Shown here: in pieces, positions 31,757 through 40,264 of the stretch
Layout of the letters: each line of letters opens with the position of its first letter
Numbering within the stretch: the stretch's first letter is position 1
Assembly: GCA_023701285.1 (NCBI GenBank)
Contig: JAMPXH010000016.1
Coordinates: 1-49,888 of the forward strand
Origin: Candidatus Didemnitutus sp.
GTDB taxonomy: Bacteria > Verrucomicrobiota > Verrucomicrobiia > Opitutales > Opitutaceae
Length of the DNA stretch: 49,888 bases
Direction: 5' to 3'
Notes under the pieces: generated by a model
Database searches by the model: none
What the model saw: only the letters and a program-made list of their open reading frames with translations
Told to the model about the DNA's origin: nothing
Program-made: the position numbers and the translations under genes

Positions 31757-32815
31757 GTGTCTCCCGAGCCACCGGATTTTCCTCCCTCCGTCTCCCCGCC
31801 CGACGCGCTGGCCGCCGATGCCGTGGCCGCGCAGCTGGCCGACGCGCACCACACCGCCGGCAACACCCATTGCCTGAACTGCGGCACCAAGCTCACGGGC
31901 CCGTTCTGCTCCGCCTGCGGCCAGCACGACTTCGATTTCCACCGCTCGTTCCGCCATGTGTTCATGGAGGCGCTGGAGGGCATCTTCCATTTCGACGGCA
32001 AATTCTTCGGCAACCTCACCACGCTGCTCTTCCGCCCCGGCCGGCTCACCGCCGAGTTCAACGCCGGCCGCCGCGCCTCGCAGGTGCCGCCGTTCCGCCT
32101 CTACATCTTCACGGCGTTCGTGTTCTTCCTGCTCCTCTTCGCCCGCAGCAGCACGCCGCCGGCCCTCGAGCTCGATCCCTCCACCCGCGGCTCCGCGGTC
32201 AACATCGGCGGGCAACCCGCCACCTTCGCGCAGGCCGTCGAGGAACTCGGCGAGGAACTGAGCCCCGTGCCCACGCCCCCCGTCCCGGCGGCGGGACGCA
32301 ACACGCCGAAGGTCAGCGTCGTGCCCTTCGACAAGCCCGAGGCGGAGAAATCCGACCTCGAACGCTGGCTCGAGACGCAGGGCCGGCGCGCCACGCAGCC
32401 GGAGTTCCAGCGCGAACTGGGGCATCGCTTCGTCGCCGCGCTGCCGAAGATGCTGCTCTTCTGCCTGCCCGTGTTCGCGCTCTTCACCCGCGTGCTCTAC
32501 CGCAAATCCGGCCAGGTTTACCTGCAACACCTCGTCCTCGCGCTGCACCTCCACACTTTCATCTTCCTCTGGCTGATGTTCCGCGACGGCTGGGTCTTCC
32601 TCTTCGACACGGTCGGGCTCGCCGCCGTGAGCCGCTGGACGGAACTCGCCGCCAACCTCTGGTTCGTGCTCTACCCGGTGCTGATGCTGCGGCGGCTCTT
32701 CGGCAATTCCTGGCCGCGCACCCTGGGCAAGACGCTCGTGCTGGCCCTCGGCTATGCGCTCTTCATCGCCTTCGCCTTCTTCCTCACGGCCGTGGTGCTG
32801 TTCCTCCTGATGTGA
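31757..32815 (+). CDS. DUF3667 membrane protein
   Basis: This is a 352-residue protein with a GTG start. A zinc-ribbon-like motif CLNCGTKLTGPFCSACGQ lies near residue 38, followed by FRHVFMEALEGIFHFDGKFFGNLTTLLFRPGRLTAEFNAGRR, the hallmark of DUF3667. Hydrophobic segments are at about 118-132 (FRLYIFTAFVFFLLLF) and four more towards the C-terminus, ending in AFAFFLTAVVLFLLM. The biochemical role of the family is unknown. It lies 48 bp behind the LuxR gene and 47 bp before a sugar ABC ATPase gene. Confidence 0.88.
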   Translation: MSPEPPDFPPSVSPPDALAADAVAAQLADAHHTAGNTHCLNCGTKLTGPFCSACGQHDFDFHRSFRHVFMEALEGIFHFDGKFFGNLTTLLFRPGRLTAEFNAGRRASQVPPFRLYIFTAFVFFLLLFARSSTPPALELDPSTRGSAVNIGGQPATFAQAVEELGEELSPVPTPPVPAAGRNTPKVSVVPFDKPEAEKSDLERWLETQGRRATQPEFQRELGHRFVAALPKMLLFCLPVFALFTRVLYRKSGQVYLQHLVLALHLHTFIFLWLMFRDGWVFLFDTVGLAAVSRWTELAANLWFVLYPVLMLRRLFGNSWPRTLGKTLVLALGYALFIAFAFFLTAVVLFLLM

Positions 32816-32862
32816 CCGCGCCGCGCGGCCGCGCCGCGCGCCTCCTCCCATCCTCACCGTTC

Positions 32863-33963
32863 ATGGCCCAAGTCCGTCTCGAAAACCTCGCCAAGACCTA
32901 CGCCGGCGGCGCGCGCCACGGGGAGTTCACCGCCGTGCGCGACCTCGACCTCGTCATCGAGCCCGGCGAATTCATGGTGCTGGTCGGGCCCTCGGGCTGC
33001 GGCAAATCCACGCTCCTGCGCATGATCGCCGGCCTCGAGTCGGTGACGCGCGGCCGCATCGTCATCGACGGCGCGGTCGTGAACGCCACGCCGCCGAAGG
33101 ACCGCGGCATCGCGATGGTATTCCAGAACTACGCGCTCTATCCGCACATGACGGTGTTCGAGAACATGGCCTTCGGCCTGAAGCTCGCCCGCACGCCGCG
33201 CGCGGAGATCGAGCGCCGTGTCGGCGCGGCGGCGGAGATCCTCGGCCTGCAAACCCTCCTCGACCGCCGCCCCGCCGCGCTCTCCGGCGGCCAGCGCCAG
33301 CGCGTCGCCGTCGGCCGCGCCATCGTCCGCCAGCCGAAGGTCTTTCTCTTTGACGAACCGCTCTCCAACCTCGACGCCAAGATGCGCGTGCAGATGCGCT
33401 CCGAGATCGCGAAGCTCCACGCCCGCCTCGGCGCCACCATGATCTACGTCACCCACGACCAGACCGAGGCCATGACGATGGGCGACCGCATCTGCGTGAT
33501 GCGCGACGGCCGCATCGAGCAGGTCGCCGATCCGCTCACGCTCTACCGCACGCCCGCCAACCGCTTCGTCGCCGGCTTCATCGGTTCGCCCGCCATGAAC
33601 TTCCTCCCCGGCCGCGCGCACGCCGCCGCGGACGGCATCGACTTCCATCCGGCCGACGGCGCCGCGCCCCTCCCGCTCGGACCGCGCCCCGGCGTCGCCG
33701 CCGGCCAGGCCCTCGCGCTCGGCTTCCGACCCGAACACCTCACCGACACGCCGCGCGCCGGCTCCGTTGCGCTCGCCGCCACCGTGGAGATCGTCGAGCC
33801 GACCGGCGCGGAAAGCTTCCTGCACGCGCGGCTTGGCGGCACCACCGCGATCGCGCGCGTCGCGCCCGACTGCCGCCACGCGCCCGGCGAAGCCATCACG
33901 CTCCATCTCGACCTTGCCCACCTCCACCTCTTCGACGCCCAGAGTGAAAACGCCCTCCGCTAA
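32863..33963 (+). CDS. Sugar ABC transporter ATP-binding protein (UgpC/MalK type)
   Basis: This 366-residue ATPase has Walker A GPSGCGKST at 42-50, Q-loop QNYALYPHM, signature LSGGQRQRVAVGRA, Walker B VFLFDEPLSNLDAKMR and H-loop THDQTEAMTMGDRI. A C-terminal TOBE/MOP-like domain from about 245 (FIGSPAMNFLPG..., LGFRPEHL) is typical of carbohydrate importers. No permease or binding protein is nearby, so it may energise several transporters, as MsmX-like ATPases do. The gene overlaps the start of malQ by 20 bp, which points to malto-oligosaccharide metabolism. Confidence 0.92.
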   Translation: MAQVRLENLAKTYAGGARHGEFTAVRDLDLVIEPGEFMVLVGPSGCGKSTLLRMIAGLESVTRGRIVIDGAVVNATPPKDRGIAMVFQNYALYPHMTVFENMAFGLKLARTPRAEIERRVGAAAEILGLQTLLDRRPAALSGGQRQRVAVGRAIVRQPKVFLFDEPLSNLDAKMRVQMRSEIAKLHARLGATMIYVTHDQTEAMTMGDRICVMRDGRIEQVADPLTLYRTPANRFVAGFIGSPAMNFLPGRAHAAADGIDFHPADGAAPLPLGPRPGVAAGQALALGFRPEHLTDTPRAGSVALAATVEIVEPTGAESFLHARLGGTTAIARVAPDCRHAPGEAITLHLDLAHLHLFDAQSENALR

Positions 33964-35536
33964 ACCGCGCCGCTCCCGCACCACGACGCCGGGCGCCGAC
34001 GCACCGACCGACGCGCCCGCGGCACCGTTGTTCGACTGGTTGCAAGCGCGCGCGGCCGGCGTGCTGCTCCATCCCACCGCGCTGCCGGGCGACCAGGGCA
34101 TCGGCGTGCTCGACGCGCAGGCCGTGCGCTTCCTCGACTGGCTGCAGGCGGCGGGCATCAAGTTCTGGCAGATCTGCCCGCTCGGTCCCACCGGCTACGG
34201 CGACTCACCCTACCAGTGTTTCTCCGCGTTCGCGGGCAATCCCCATCTCATCGACCTCGCGCCGCTTGTCACGGCCGGCCTCCTCGACGCGGCCGACCTC
34301 GCGCCATTGCGCCGTCTACCGGCGGACCGCGCCGACTTCAGCGCGCTGCACCGGCTGAAGCTCCCGCTCCTGCGCCGCGCCTGCACGGCGTTCCTCGCGC
34401 GCCGACCCGCCCTGCCCTACGGCGACTACGCAGCGTTCAAACGCACCCACGCCGCGTGGCTCGACGCCTACGCACTCTACCGCGCGCTCAAGGACCACTT
34501 CGACGGCCGCTCCTGGACCGAGTGGCCGGACGAAGCGCGCGACTTCTCCACGGCGCTGCGCTCGCCGCTGCCGGCGCAGCTGGAGGACGCCGCCGAGGCG
34601 CACGCCTTCGCGCAATACCTCTTCTTCGGCCAGTGGCAGCAGCTCCGCGACGCTGCGCGCGTGCGCGGCATCGAGCTCATCGGCGACCTGCCCATCTTCG
34701 TGGCGCTCGATTCGTCTGATGCCTGGGCCAATCCCTCGCTCTTCGAACTCGATCCGCACACGCTGCGCCCGCTCGCCGTCGCCGGCGTGCCGCCGGATTA
34801 CTTTTCCGCCGACGGCCAGCTCTGGGGCAATCCGCTCTACGCGTGGGAAGCGCACCGCGCCACCGGCTACGCTTGGTGGATCGAGCGGCTGCGCGCGGCC
34901 TTCGCTCTCGCCGATGTCGTGCGCATCGACCACTTCCGCGGCTTCGACACCTACTGGCGCATCCCGCTGCCGGCGGAGAACGCGCGCACCGGCGAGTGGC
35001 GGCCCGGCCCCGGGCTGGAACTCTTCCGCGCCTTCCGCGCGGCGCTGCCCGGCGCGCGCATCATCGCCGAGGATCTCGGTGATCTCACGCCGTCGGTGCA
35101 CGAGCTGCGCGCGCGCTGCGGGCTGCCCGGCATGCTCGTGCTGCAGTTCGCCTTCGGCGGCGACGCGAAGAACGCCTACCTGCCGCACCACGCCGTGCCG
35201 AACAGCGTCATCTATCCCGGCACTCACGACAACGACACGACGCTAGGCTGGTATCGCACCGCGACGGAGCACGAGCGCGACTTCGCGCGCCGCTACCTGC
35301 GCGTGAACGGCGCGGAGATCGCGTGGGATTTCATCCGCGCGAGCTACGCGAGTGCGTCGCGCCTCGCCGTGATCCCGCTGCAGGATTTCCTCTCGCTCGG
35401 CGGCGAGGCGCGTTTCAACACGCCGGGCAAACCGGAGGGCAACTGGCAGTGGCGCTGCACGCGCGCGCAACTCGACTCTCTCTTCGCCGGCACCGCGAAA
35501 TATCTCCGCGAGCTCGCCACGCTTTTCGATCGCTGA
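33944..35536 (+). CDS. malQ: 4-alpha-glucanotransferase
   Basis: This 530-residue GH77 enzyme begins AGVLLHPTALPGDQGIGVLDAQ. It contains the catalytic nucleophile Asp in VVRIDHFRGFDTYWRIP, the acid/base Glu in IIAEDLGDLTP, and GTHDNDTT for the third carboxylate. GPTGYGDSPYQCFSAFAGNPHLIDL is typical of the family. It transfers 4-alpha-glucan segments in maltodextrin or glycogen metabolism in the cytoplasm. The GTG at 33944 lies inside the upstream ATPase gene and gives a short charged leader; no ATG is available nearer to the conserved start. The overlap implies coupled translation with the ATPase. Confidence 0.93.
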   Translation: MKTPSAKPRRSRTTTPGADAPTDAPAAPLFDWLQARAAGVLLHPTALPGDQGIGVLDAQAVRFLDWLQAAGIKFWQICPLGPTGYGDSPYQCFSAFAGNPHLIDLAPLVTAGLLDAADLAPLRRLPADRADFSALHRLKLPLLRRACTAFLARRPALPYGDYAAFKRTHAAWLDAYALYRALKDHFDGRSWTEWPDEARDFSTALRSPLPAQLEDAAEAHAFAQYLFFGQWQQLRDAARVRGIELIGDLPIFVALDSSDAWANPSLFELDPHTLRPLAVAGVPPDYFSADGQLWGNPLYAWEAHRATGYAWWIERLRAAFALADVVRIDHFRGFDTYWRIPLPAENARTGEWRPGPGLELFRAFRAALPGARIIAEDLGDLTPSVHELRARCGLPGMLVLQFAFGGDAKNAYLPHHAVPNSVIYPGTHDNDTTLGWYRTATEHERDFARRYLRVNGAEIAWDFIRASYASASRLAVIPLQDFLSLGGEARFNTPGKPEGNWQWRCTRAQLDSLFAGTAKYLRELATLFDR

Positions 35537-35659
35537 GAAAATTTCCCGCGCGCCCGCGCCTCCCGACGCCGGAATCGGCGATTTTCGCGCACGAGCGATT
35601 TTTGCAAACGCGCAAACTTTTTTCGTGCGTTGCACACATTTTCTCCGTAGAAAATTTTC

Positions 35660-35725
35660 ATGGCCAAGAAAAAAGCTGCTGCCAAGAAGGCCCCTAAAAA
35701 GGCCGCCGGCAAAAAGAAGAAGTAA
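35660..35725 (+). CDS. 21-residue Lys/Ala-rich basic peptide (histone-like)
   Basis: The frame reads MAKKKAAAKKAPKKAAGKKK K then TAA: 11 lysines in 21 residues, like the tail of histone H1-type proteins. It is too short for most gene callers. Support comes from an AT-rich upstream region with a purine-poor but distinct leader, and from a perfect UUCG-loop terminator 28 bp after the stop. DNA or RNA binding is the expected property; no direct evidence exists. Confidence 0.65.
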   Translation: MAKKKAAAKKAPKKAAGKKKK

Positions 35726-35752
35726 CCTTTTCGGTTATCTCTTCATTCCTTC

Positions 35753-35781
35753 CGCCGGCTCTTCGGAGCCGGCGTTTTTTT
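35753..35781 (+). terminator. Rho-independent terminator after the basic peptide gene
   Basis: CGCCGGCTC and GAGCCGGCG form a perfect 9-bp stem closed by a UUCG tetraloop, followed directly by seven T. This is a textbook intrinsic terminator on the plus strand. Confidence 0.93.
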
Positions 35782-35859
35782 GCGCCCCTCGCGGACGAGC
35801 GGCATTTTCAGAGGAGAAATCGACTCCGCCAAGCGCGCCACGCGCCCGCGATCGCCCGC

Positions 35860-36762
35860 TCACTGCAGCGCTTCCGGACGGAATTTCCGCCAGTAGCGCG
35901 CGAGTCCGGCGACGCTCATCGCGGCCGGATCGGCCTGCTCGTAGGTGTCGAGCGCATCGTCGCTCAACCCCGCCGCTTTGAGCTCCGCCCGCACGCGCTG
36001 CTCGAACAACGGGATGATTTTTTCCTCCGGCATGCCGATCTTCAGCTCCTCGGCGATCCACTCCGCCCAGTCGAGCAGGCGCTCGACGAGCTCGTTCAGG
36101 CGCCGCACCGGGTCGTCCAGTTCGCCGAAATGCGTCACGAACACACGCGCCGGACGCAGCACCATGATTTTCTGCAGCGACATGAGCCACTGCTCGAGCT
36201 GGATGTCGGGCGGCGGGCAGGGCGGCAGACACGGTCCGCCGGCGATGCTCACGCCCATGACGTCGCCGCCGAAAAGAGTGCGCTCCTCCTCGAGCCACCA
36301 CGCGTGGTGATGCGTCGCATGACCCGGCGTCGCAAACGCACGGAACGTGAATCCGCCGACGCGCACCGTTTCGCCGTCGGCCACGGCGTGCAGCTTCTCC
36401 GCCGGCACCGCGCGCATGTCGCCCCACAGTTCGGCCATCCGCGCGCCGAAGATCTTCGTCGCGCTCGCGAGCAACCGCGCGGGATCCGCGAGGTGCGGCG
36501 CGCCGACCGGGTGGACGCAGATCGTTGCGCCGTATTCCGTGGCCCAGCGCCACGCCGCACCGGCGTGGTCGAAGTGGATGTGCGACACGAACACGTGCGT
36601 AACGTCCTCCGGCCGCAGACCCGCGGCGCGCAGGCCCGCCACCGTGGAGTCGAAAACCGATTCCGGCCCGCAGTCGACGAGTGCGATCGGCCCGTCGCCG
36701 ACGGCTGCCGTGCCGATCACCTGCGGCCGGCCGAGATGCAGGCCGTCGATGAACCGGATCAT
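35860..36762 (-). CDS. MBL-fold metallo-hydrolase
   Basis: This 300-residue cytoplasmic-looking protein begins MIRFIDGLHLGRPQVIGTA. The HxHxDH motif is complete in VSHIHFDHAG (H61, H63, D65, H66); further ligands are likely in TPGHATHHHAWW, GGDVMG and VTHFGE. The C-terminal 60 residues are helical. It resembles the glyoxalase II/RNase Z-like hydrolase group in layout, but the substrate is unknown. It stands 82 bp before yebC-type gene's stop on the same strand, so could be co-transcribed. Confidence 0.88.
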   Translation of the reverse strand: MIRFIDGLHLGRPQVIGTAAVGDGPIALVDCGPESVFDSTVAGLRAAGLRPEDVTHVFVSHIHFDHAGAAWRWATEYGATICVHPVGAPHLADPARLLASATKIFGARMAELWGDMRAVPAEKLHAVADGETVRVGGFTFRAFATPGHATHHHAWWLEEERTLFGGDVMGVSIAGGPCLPPCPPPDIQLEQWLMSLQKIMVLRPARVFVTHFGELDDPVRRLNELVERLLDWAEWIAEELKIGMPEEKIIPLFEQRVRAELKAAGLSDDALDTYEQADPAAMSVAGLARYWRKFRPEALQ

Positions 36763-36844
36763 GGCAGGTCCTCCGCAACGTCACGTCGCATGGTGTCGCC
36801 GTGCGGCGCGCGCCCCGCCGGTGGGCGACGGCTGGCTCCGGCTC

Positions 36845-37576
36845 TCACTTGACCGCGGCCCACACGCGCTGCACGTCGTCGTGGTCCTCGAGTTCCTGGA
36901 GGAACTCGCCGACCTCGGCTCGCTGCGTGTCGTTGAGCTCGGGGTATTGCTTGGCGACGTAACCGATCTCGCTCGTGACGACGCTCCAGCCGTTCTGCTT
37001 GAGCCAGGTGGAGACGGCGTGCACGGCGGTGCGCTCGGTGAGGAAACGCGCGCCGGTGGCGCCTTCGGGAATGTCGTCGTTCTGGTCGTGCGCGAGGGCT
37101 TCGAAATCGTTCGCGCCCGCCTCGATGGCGGCGGCCTCGAGGTCGGCGCCCGCCGCGGCGGTGTGCGCCTCGACGATGCCGACGTGGTCAAAGAGGAACT
37201 TGTTGCTGCCGGCCGCGCCCATCACGCCCTTCTTGAAGAGGACGCGGATCTCGGAGGCGGTGCGGTTGTGGTTGTCGGTGTAGACCTCGACGATGATCGG
37301 CACCTTATGGGGCGCGTAGCCTTCGTAGACGACGTGGTCGAGCGAGGCCTTGTCACCGCCGGTGCCGGCACCCTTGGCGATGGCACGCTCGATGACGTCG
37401 CGGGTGACGCTGGCCTTCTTGGCCTTCTCCACGGCGGCGAAGAGCCGCGCGTTCGCGGCGATGTCGCCGCCGCCGAGTTTGGCGGCGACGGTGATTTCCT
37501 TCACCAGCTTGCCGACCATCTGGCCTTTCTTGAGGTTGACGATCGCGCGCTTCGCGTGGAGCCATTGACGTCCCAT
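36845..37576 (-). CDS. yebC: YebC/PmpR family protein (TACO1 homologue)
   Basis: This 243-residue protein begins MGRQWLHAKRAIVNLKKGQMVGKLVKEITVAAK, a variant of the usual MAGHSKWANIKH start. It contains the conserved GGGDIAANARL, AKKASVTRDVIERAIAKGAG and YEGYAP, followed by the domain with VLFKKGVMGAAGSNKFLFD. Members bind DNA or the ribosome; several act as transcriptional regulators or aid translation of difficult peptides. The usual HSKWANIKH segment is altered to QWLHAKRAIVN, placing it in a divergent subgroup. The ATG at 37576 was chosen because the conserved start follows directly. Confidence 0.9.
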   Translation of the reverse strand: MGRQWLHAKRAIVNLKKGQMVGKLVKEITVAAKLGGGDIAANARLFAAVEKAKKASVTRDVIERAIAKGAGTGGDKASLDHVVYEGYAPHKVPIIVEVYTDNHNRTASEIRVLFKKGVMGAAGSNKFLFDHVGIVEAHTAAAGADLEAAAIEAGANDFEALAHDQNDDIPEGATGARFLTERTAVHAVSTWLKQNGWSVVTSEIGYVAKQYPELNDTQRAEVGEFLQELEDHDDVQRVWAAVK

Positions 37577-37661
37577 AGGGGGCGCACGATAGGCGGGCGG
37601 GCGGCGGGCGCGCAATGCCGAAGGTTGCGAAGTCGCGGGGAAAATGCCTGTCTGCGCCGGA

Positions 37662-38087
37662 ATGAAACTCGTCTCGTTCCTGCTGCTCCTCGCCGGCCTG
37701 TGTGTCGCGGGCTGCGCATCGCTGGACATCCAGGGCCGCGCCAACCTCGGGCGGCACCCCCGCGTGTTCGTCGAGGAGCGCCTCAATGACAACCTCGGCA
37801 TCCACCGCACGATCGCCCGGGAGCTGGGCGCGCTCGGCTACGAGACCGCCACCGGACCGCTGACGATGATGCCGGACGAGACGCAGCTGGTGGTAACCTA
37901 CGACGCGCGCGAAACCTGGGATTTCCGCCCTTATCTGATCGAGCTGAACGTCACGGTGCGGCCGGCGCGCGACTACAACCGCGTGATCGCCACCGCGCGC
38001 TACTTCCGCCCCGGCCTCACCAGCAAGTCGCCCGACCTGATGGTGCGCGAGACGCTGGAAAAGCTCTTCCCGGCCCGGCAGACGTGA
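37662..38087 (+). CDS. Putative lipoprotein of unknown function
   Basis: This 141-residue protein has a type II signal peptide (MKLVSFLLLLAGLCVAGC, lipobox VAGC). The mature part (ASLDIQGRANLGRHPRVFVEERLNDNLGIHRTIARELGALGYE ... LVVTYDARETWDFRPYLIELNVTVRPARDYN) looks like a DUF4136-type or similar small alpha/beta domain, though this is not certain. The start at 37662 fits the signal peptide better than the ATG at 37644. It converges with the OPT transporter gene, whose stop is 33 bp away. Confidence 0.75.
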   Translation: MKLVSFLLLLAGLCVAGCASLDIQGRANLGRHPRVFVEERLNDNLGIHRTIARELGALGYETATGPLTMMPDETQLVVTYDARETWDFRPYLIELNVTVRPARDYNRVIATARYFRPGLTSKSPDLMVRETLEKLFPARQT

Positions 38088-38120
38088 GGGTCCGCGGACC
38101 GGGAGGCGCCGGGCGCGCGC

Positions 38121-40115
38121 TCAGTTCAGCAGAACGTTGACGATGGCGTTGCCGATGCCGACGAGCGCGGCACCGGAGATGAGGCCGGCGCAAATCGGCT
38201 CCATGCCCTCGACCCAGATGTTGTGCTCGCGCGAGCCGGGAGCGGGCTGGCGGCGGGCCTTCCACCAGAAGAGGAGGGCGCCGAGCCACATCGCAAAGCA
38301 CGAGGTGGGCGGCAACACGACGCCGAGGCCGACGGACACCGCGGAGATGGGGAAACGACCCTTCGTCCGAATGCGCAACACCTCGAACACGACGGCGGCC
38401 ACCGCGGCCACGGCCATCGAGATCAGCGCCGAGACGGGCAGGTTGTTGAAGCCGTTGGCGATCAGGTCGGCGACGCCCTTCCACTGCAGCGCGGCGGGCA
38501 TGGCGAACTGCTCGGAGACGATCGTCTCGGTCGAACGCAGGCCCGCGCTGTTCGGCGGCAGGAAGAGCAGGAAGAACAGCGGCACGCAGCAGAGCGCGCC
38601 GGAGAAGATGCCGATGACGTGGCCGACCGCCTGCTGGCGCGGCTTGGCGCCGAGCATGTAGCCGGGCTTGATGTCGGAGAGCAGGTTGGCGGCGTTGGCC
38701 GAGATCTCCGAGGTCATGCCCGCGGGGATGAGGTTGTTCGCCGGGTTGCTGCGGTCGATCATGCCCACGGTGAACTGCGTGATCTTGGACAGCGAGCCGG
38801 TGGGCGTCCACGAGGTGAGCGCCATGGAGTTGGTGCAGATGACCGTGAGCACGAAGATGAGCGGCAGCGCGATGAACGACAGCAGCCACGGCACGCCGAA
38901 GAACGCGTGCGTCACCCACGCGCCGAGCACGCTGAACACGGGCACGCCGACCCACGACATCCACAGCGGCAGCTCGATGCCCGCGAGCACGTCGTGCTCC
39001 GCCGCGGGCGCGGTCGTGCCCTTGCGGGCGAAGAACTTCTTGAACGCGGTGGTGAAGAGCTCGGGCTTGGCGAACAGACTCACGAGCGAGCCGACCACCA
39101 TCATCGTCACGCCCCACCACAGGGCCCACTGGTTGACGATCTCGGCGCGGGAGATGTTCACCAAGGCGCCGCTCGGCGCGAGGTAGGACTTGATCTCGCC
39201 GCGTTGGATCATGATCGGGGCGAGCACCGCGAAGTTGATGAAGGCTCCGAGCACGCAGCTGGTCGCCACGCGGATGCCCATAAGCCCGCCGACGCCGAGC
39301 ATCGCCGCATCGAGCGTGAAGCGCAGGCCGAGCTGCCGGATGTCGGTGCCGAGGATCTTCGGAATCCACCAGTGGTAGGCCGCCGCGGCCTTGTAGTAAT
39401 AGACGTCCAGCGTCTCCTGCAGATGCCATGGCTCAGTGAGGCCGGCCCACTTGTCCATCCGCAGCAGCTTGAACTGGATCAACTTCATCCAGCCGTCGCT
39501 GGCGATGAACTGGTAGAAGCCCGTGCCGAGGCCGACGACGGCAAGCAGCTTCGCCTTGAACATGCCTGTGTCCGCGTGGCCGGTGTAGAGTGCATCGAGC
39601 ACGACGCCGCAGGCGCGGCCCTCGGGGAACGGGAGCTGGTCCTCGTTGATGAAGCGCCGCTTCATCGGGAACGCCAGCAGCACGCCGAGGATGGCGATGA
39701 CGATGAGCCAGATGATCATCTGCCACCACGGCACGATGCGTCCGGTCGCCAGCATGTAGGCCGCGAGGCTCGAGATCAGCGGCATCGTCATGTAGCCGGC
39801 CGCCGTCGCGATGGATTGCGTGCAGTTGTTCTCCAGGATCGTGAAGTCGCGGATCCAACCCAGATTCGCCAGCACGCGGAAGATGCCGAAGGCCATGATG
39901 ACCGACGTCAGGCCGACGCCGATGCCGATGCCCGTCTTGCCGCCGATGTAGAGCGAGCAGGCCGCCAGCAGGCCGCCGAGCAAAAAACCCGTGAGGCCGG
40001 AGCGGAGCGTCAGCTGCGGCATGTCGCCGCGATAGACGTTCTCAAACCACCATTTGTCCTTTTCGGCGCGGGTCCACGTCCGCACCTGCTCCTCCGACAA
40101 CTGCTTCAGGGCCAT
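38121..40115 (-). CDS. OPT-family transporter
   Basis: This 664-residue integral membrane protein has about 16 hydrophobic segments. Landmarks include LTLRSGLTGFLLGGLLAACSLYIGGKTGIGIGVGLTSVIMAFG near the N-terminus, ENNCTQSIATAAGYM, QLPFPEGRACGVVL, and repeated GVPWLLSFIALPLIFVL-type helices. OPT members import oligopeptides or metal chelates; bacterial members are mostly uncharacterised. The ATG at 40115 precedes MALKQLSEEQVRTWTRAEKDKWWFE, a cytoplasmic leader. An in-frame ATG at 40148 is possible but lies in a weak context. Confidence 0.9.
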   Translation of the reverse strand: MALKQLSEEQVRTWTRAEKDKWWFENVYRGDMPQLTLRSGLTGFLLGGLLAACSLYIGGKTGIGIGVGLTSVIMAFGIFRVLANLGWIRDFTILENNCTQSIATAAGYMTMPLISSLAAYMLATGRIVPWWQMIIWLIVIAILGVLLAFPMKRRFINEDQLPFPEGRACGVVLDALYTGHADTGMFKAKLLAVVGLGTGFYQFIASDGWMKLIQFKLLRMDKWAGLTEPWHLQETLDVYYYKAAAAYHWWIPKILGTDIRQLGLRFTLDAAMLGVGGLMGIRVATSCVLGAFINFAVLAPIMIQRGEIKSYLAPSGALVNISRAEIVNQWALWWGVTMMVVGSLVSLFAKPELFTTAFKKFFARKGTTAPAAEHDVLAGIELPLWMSWVGVPVFSVLGAWVTHAFFGVPWLLSFIALPLIFVLTVICTNSMALTSWTPTGSLSKITQFTVGMIDRSNPANNLIPAGMTSEISANAANLLSDIKPGYMLGAKPRQQAVGHVIGIFSGALCCVPLFFLLFLPPNSAGLRSTETIVSEQFAMPAALQWKGVADLIANGFNNLPVSALISMAVAAVAAVVFEVLRIRTKGRFPISAVSVGLGVVLPPTSCFAMWLGALLFWWKARRQPAPGSREHNIWVEGMEPICAGLISGAALVGIGNAIVNVLLN

Positions 40116-40218
40116 AGATTGAGGTAACTTTGCGGGCGCAGCGTGCACAGCGCGCCCCCGAAAGCGAGTGCACAGTTCACGCTTGGGCCAAAAGCATCAG
40201 TAGGCATCTCCGTGCTTC

Positions 40219-40244
40219 GCTGCTGACACGGGGTTGTCAGCAGC
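40219..40244. other. Perfect inverted repeat upstream of tag
   Basis: GCTGCTGACA at 40219-40228 and TGTCAGCAGC at 40235-40244 form a 10-bp perfect stem with loop CGGGGT. There is no T-run. It ends 20 bp before the tag start in the region divergent from the OPT gene, so it may be an operator or a 5'-UTR hairpin. Confidence 0.5.
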
Positions 40245-40264
40245 GTGAGGTAGAGTGACCCGCG

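Noticed and set aside
30413-32857. Minus-strand open frame of about 814 codons opposite the LuxR and DUF3667 genes
   Set aside because: It spans two well-supported genes and an intergenic gap, and has no recognisable domain.
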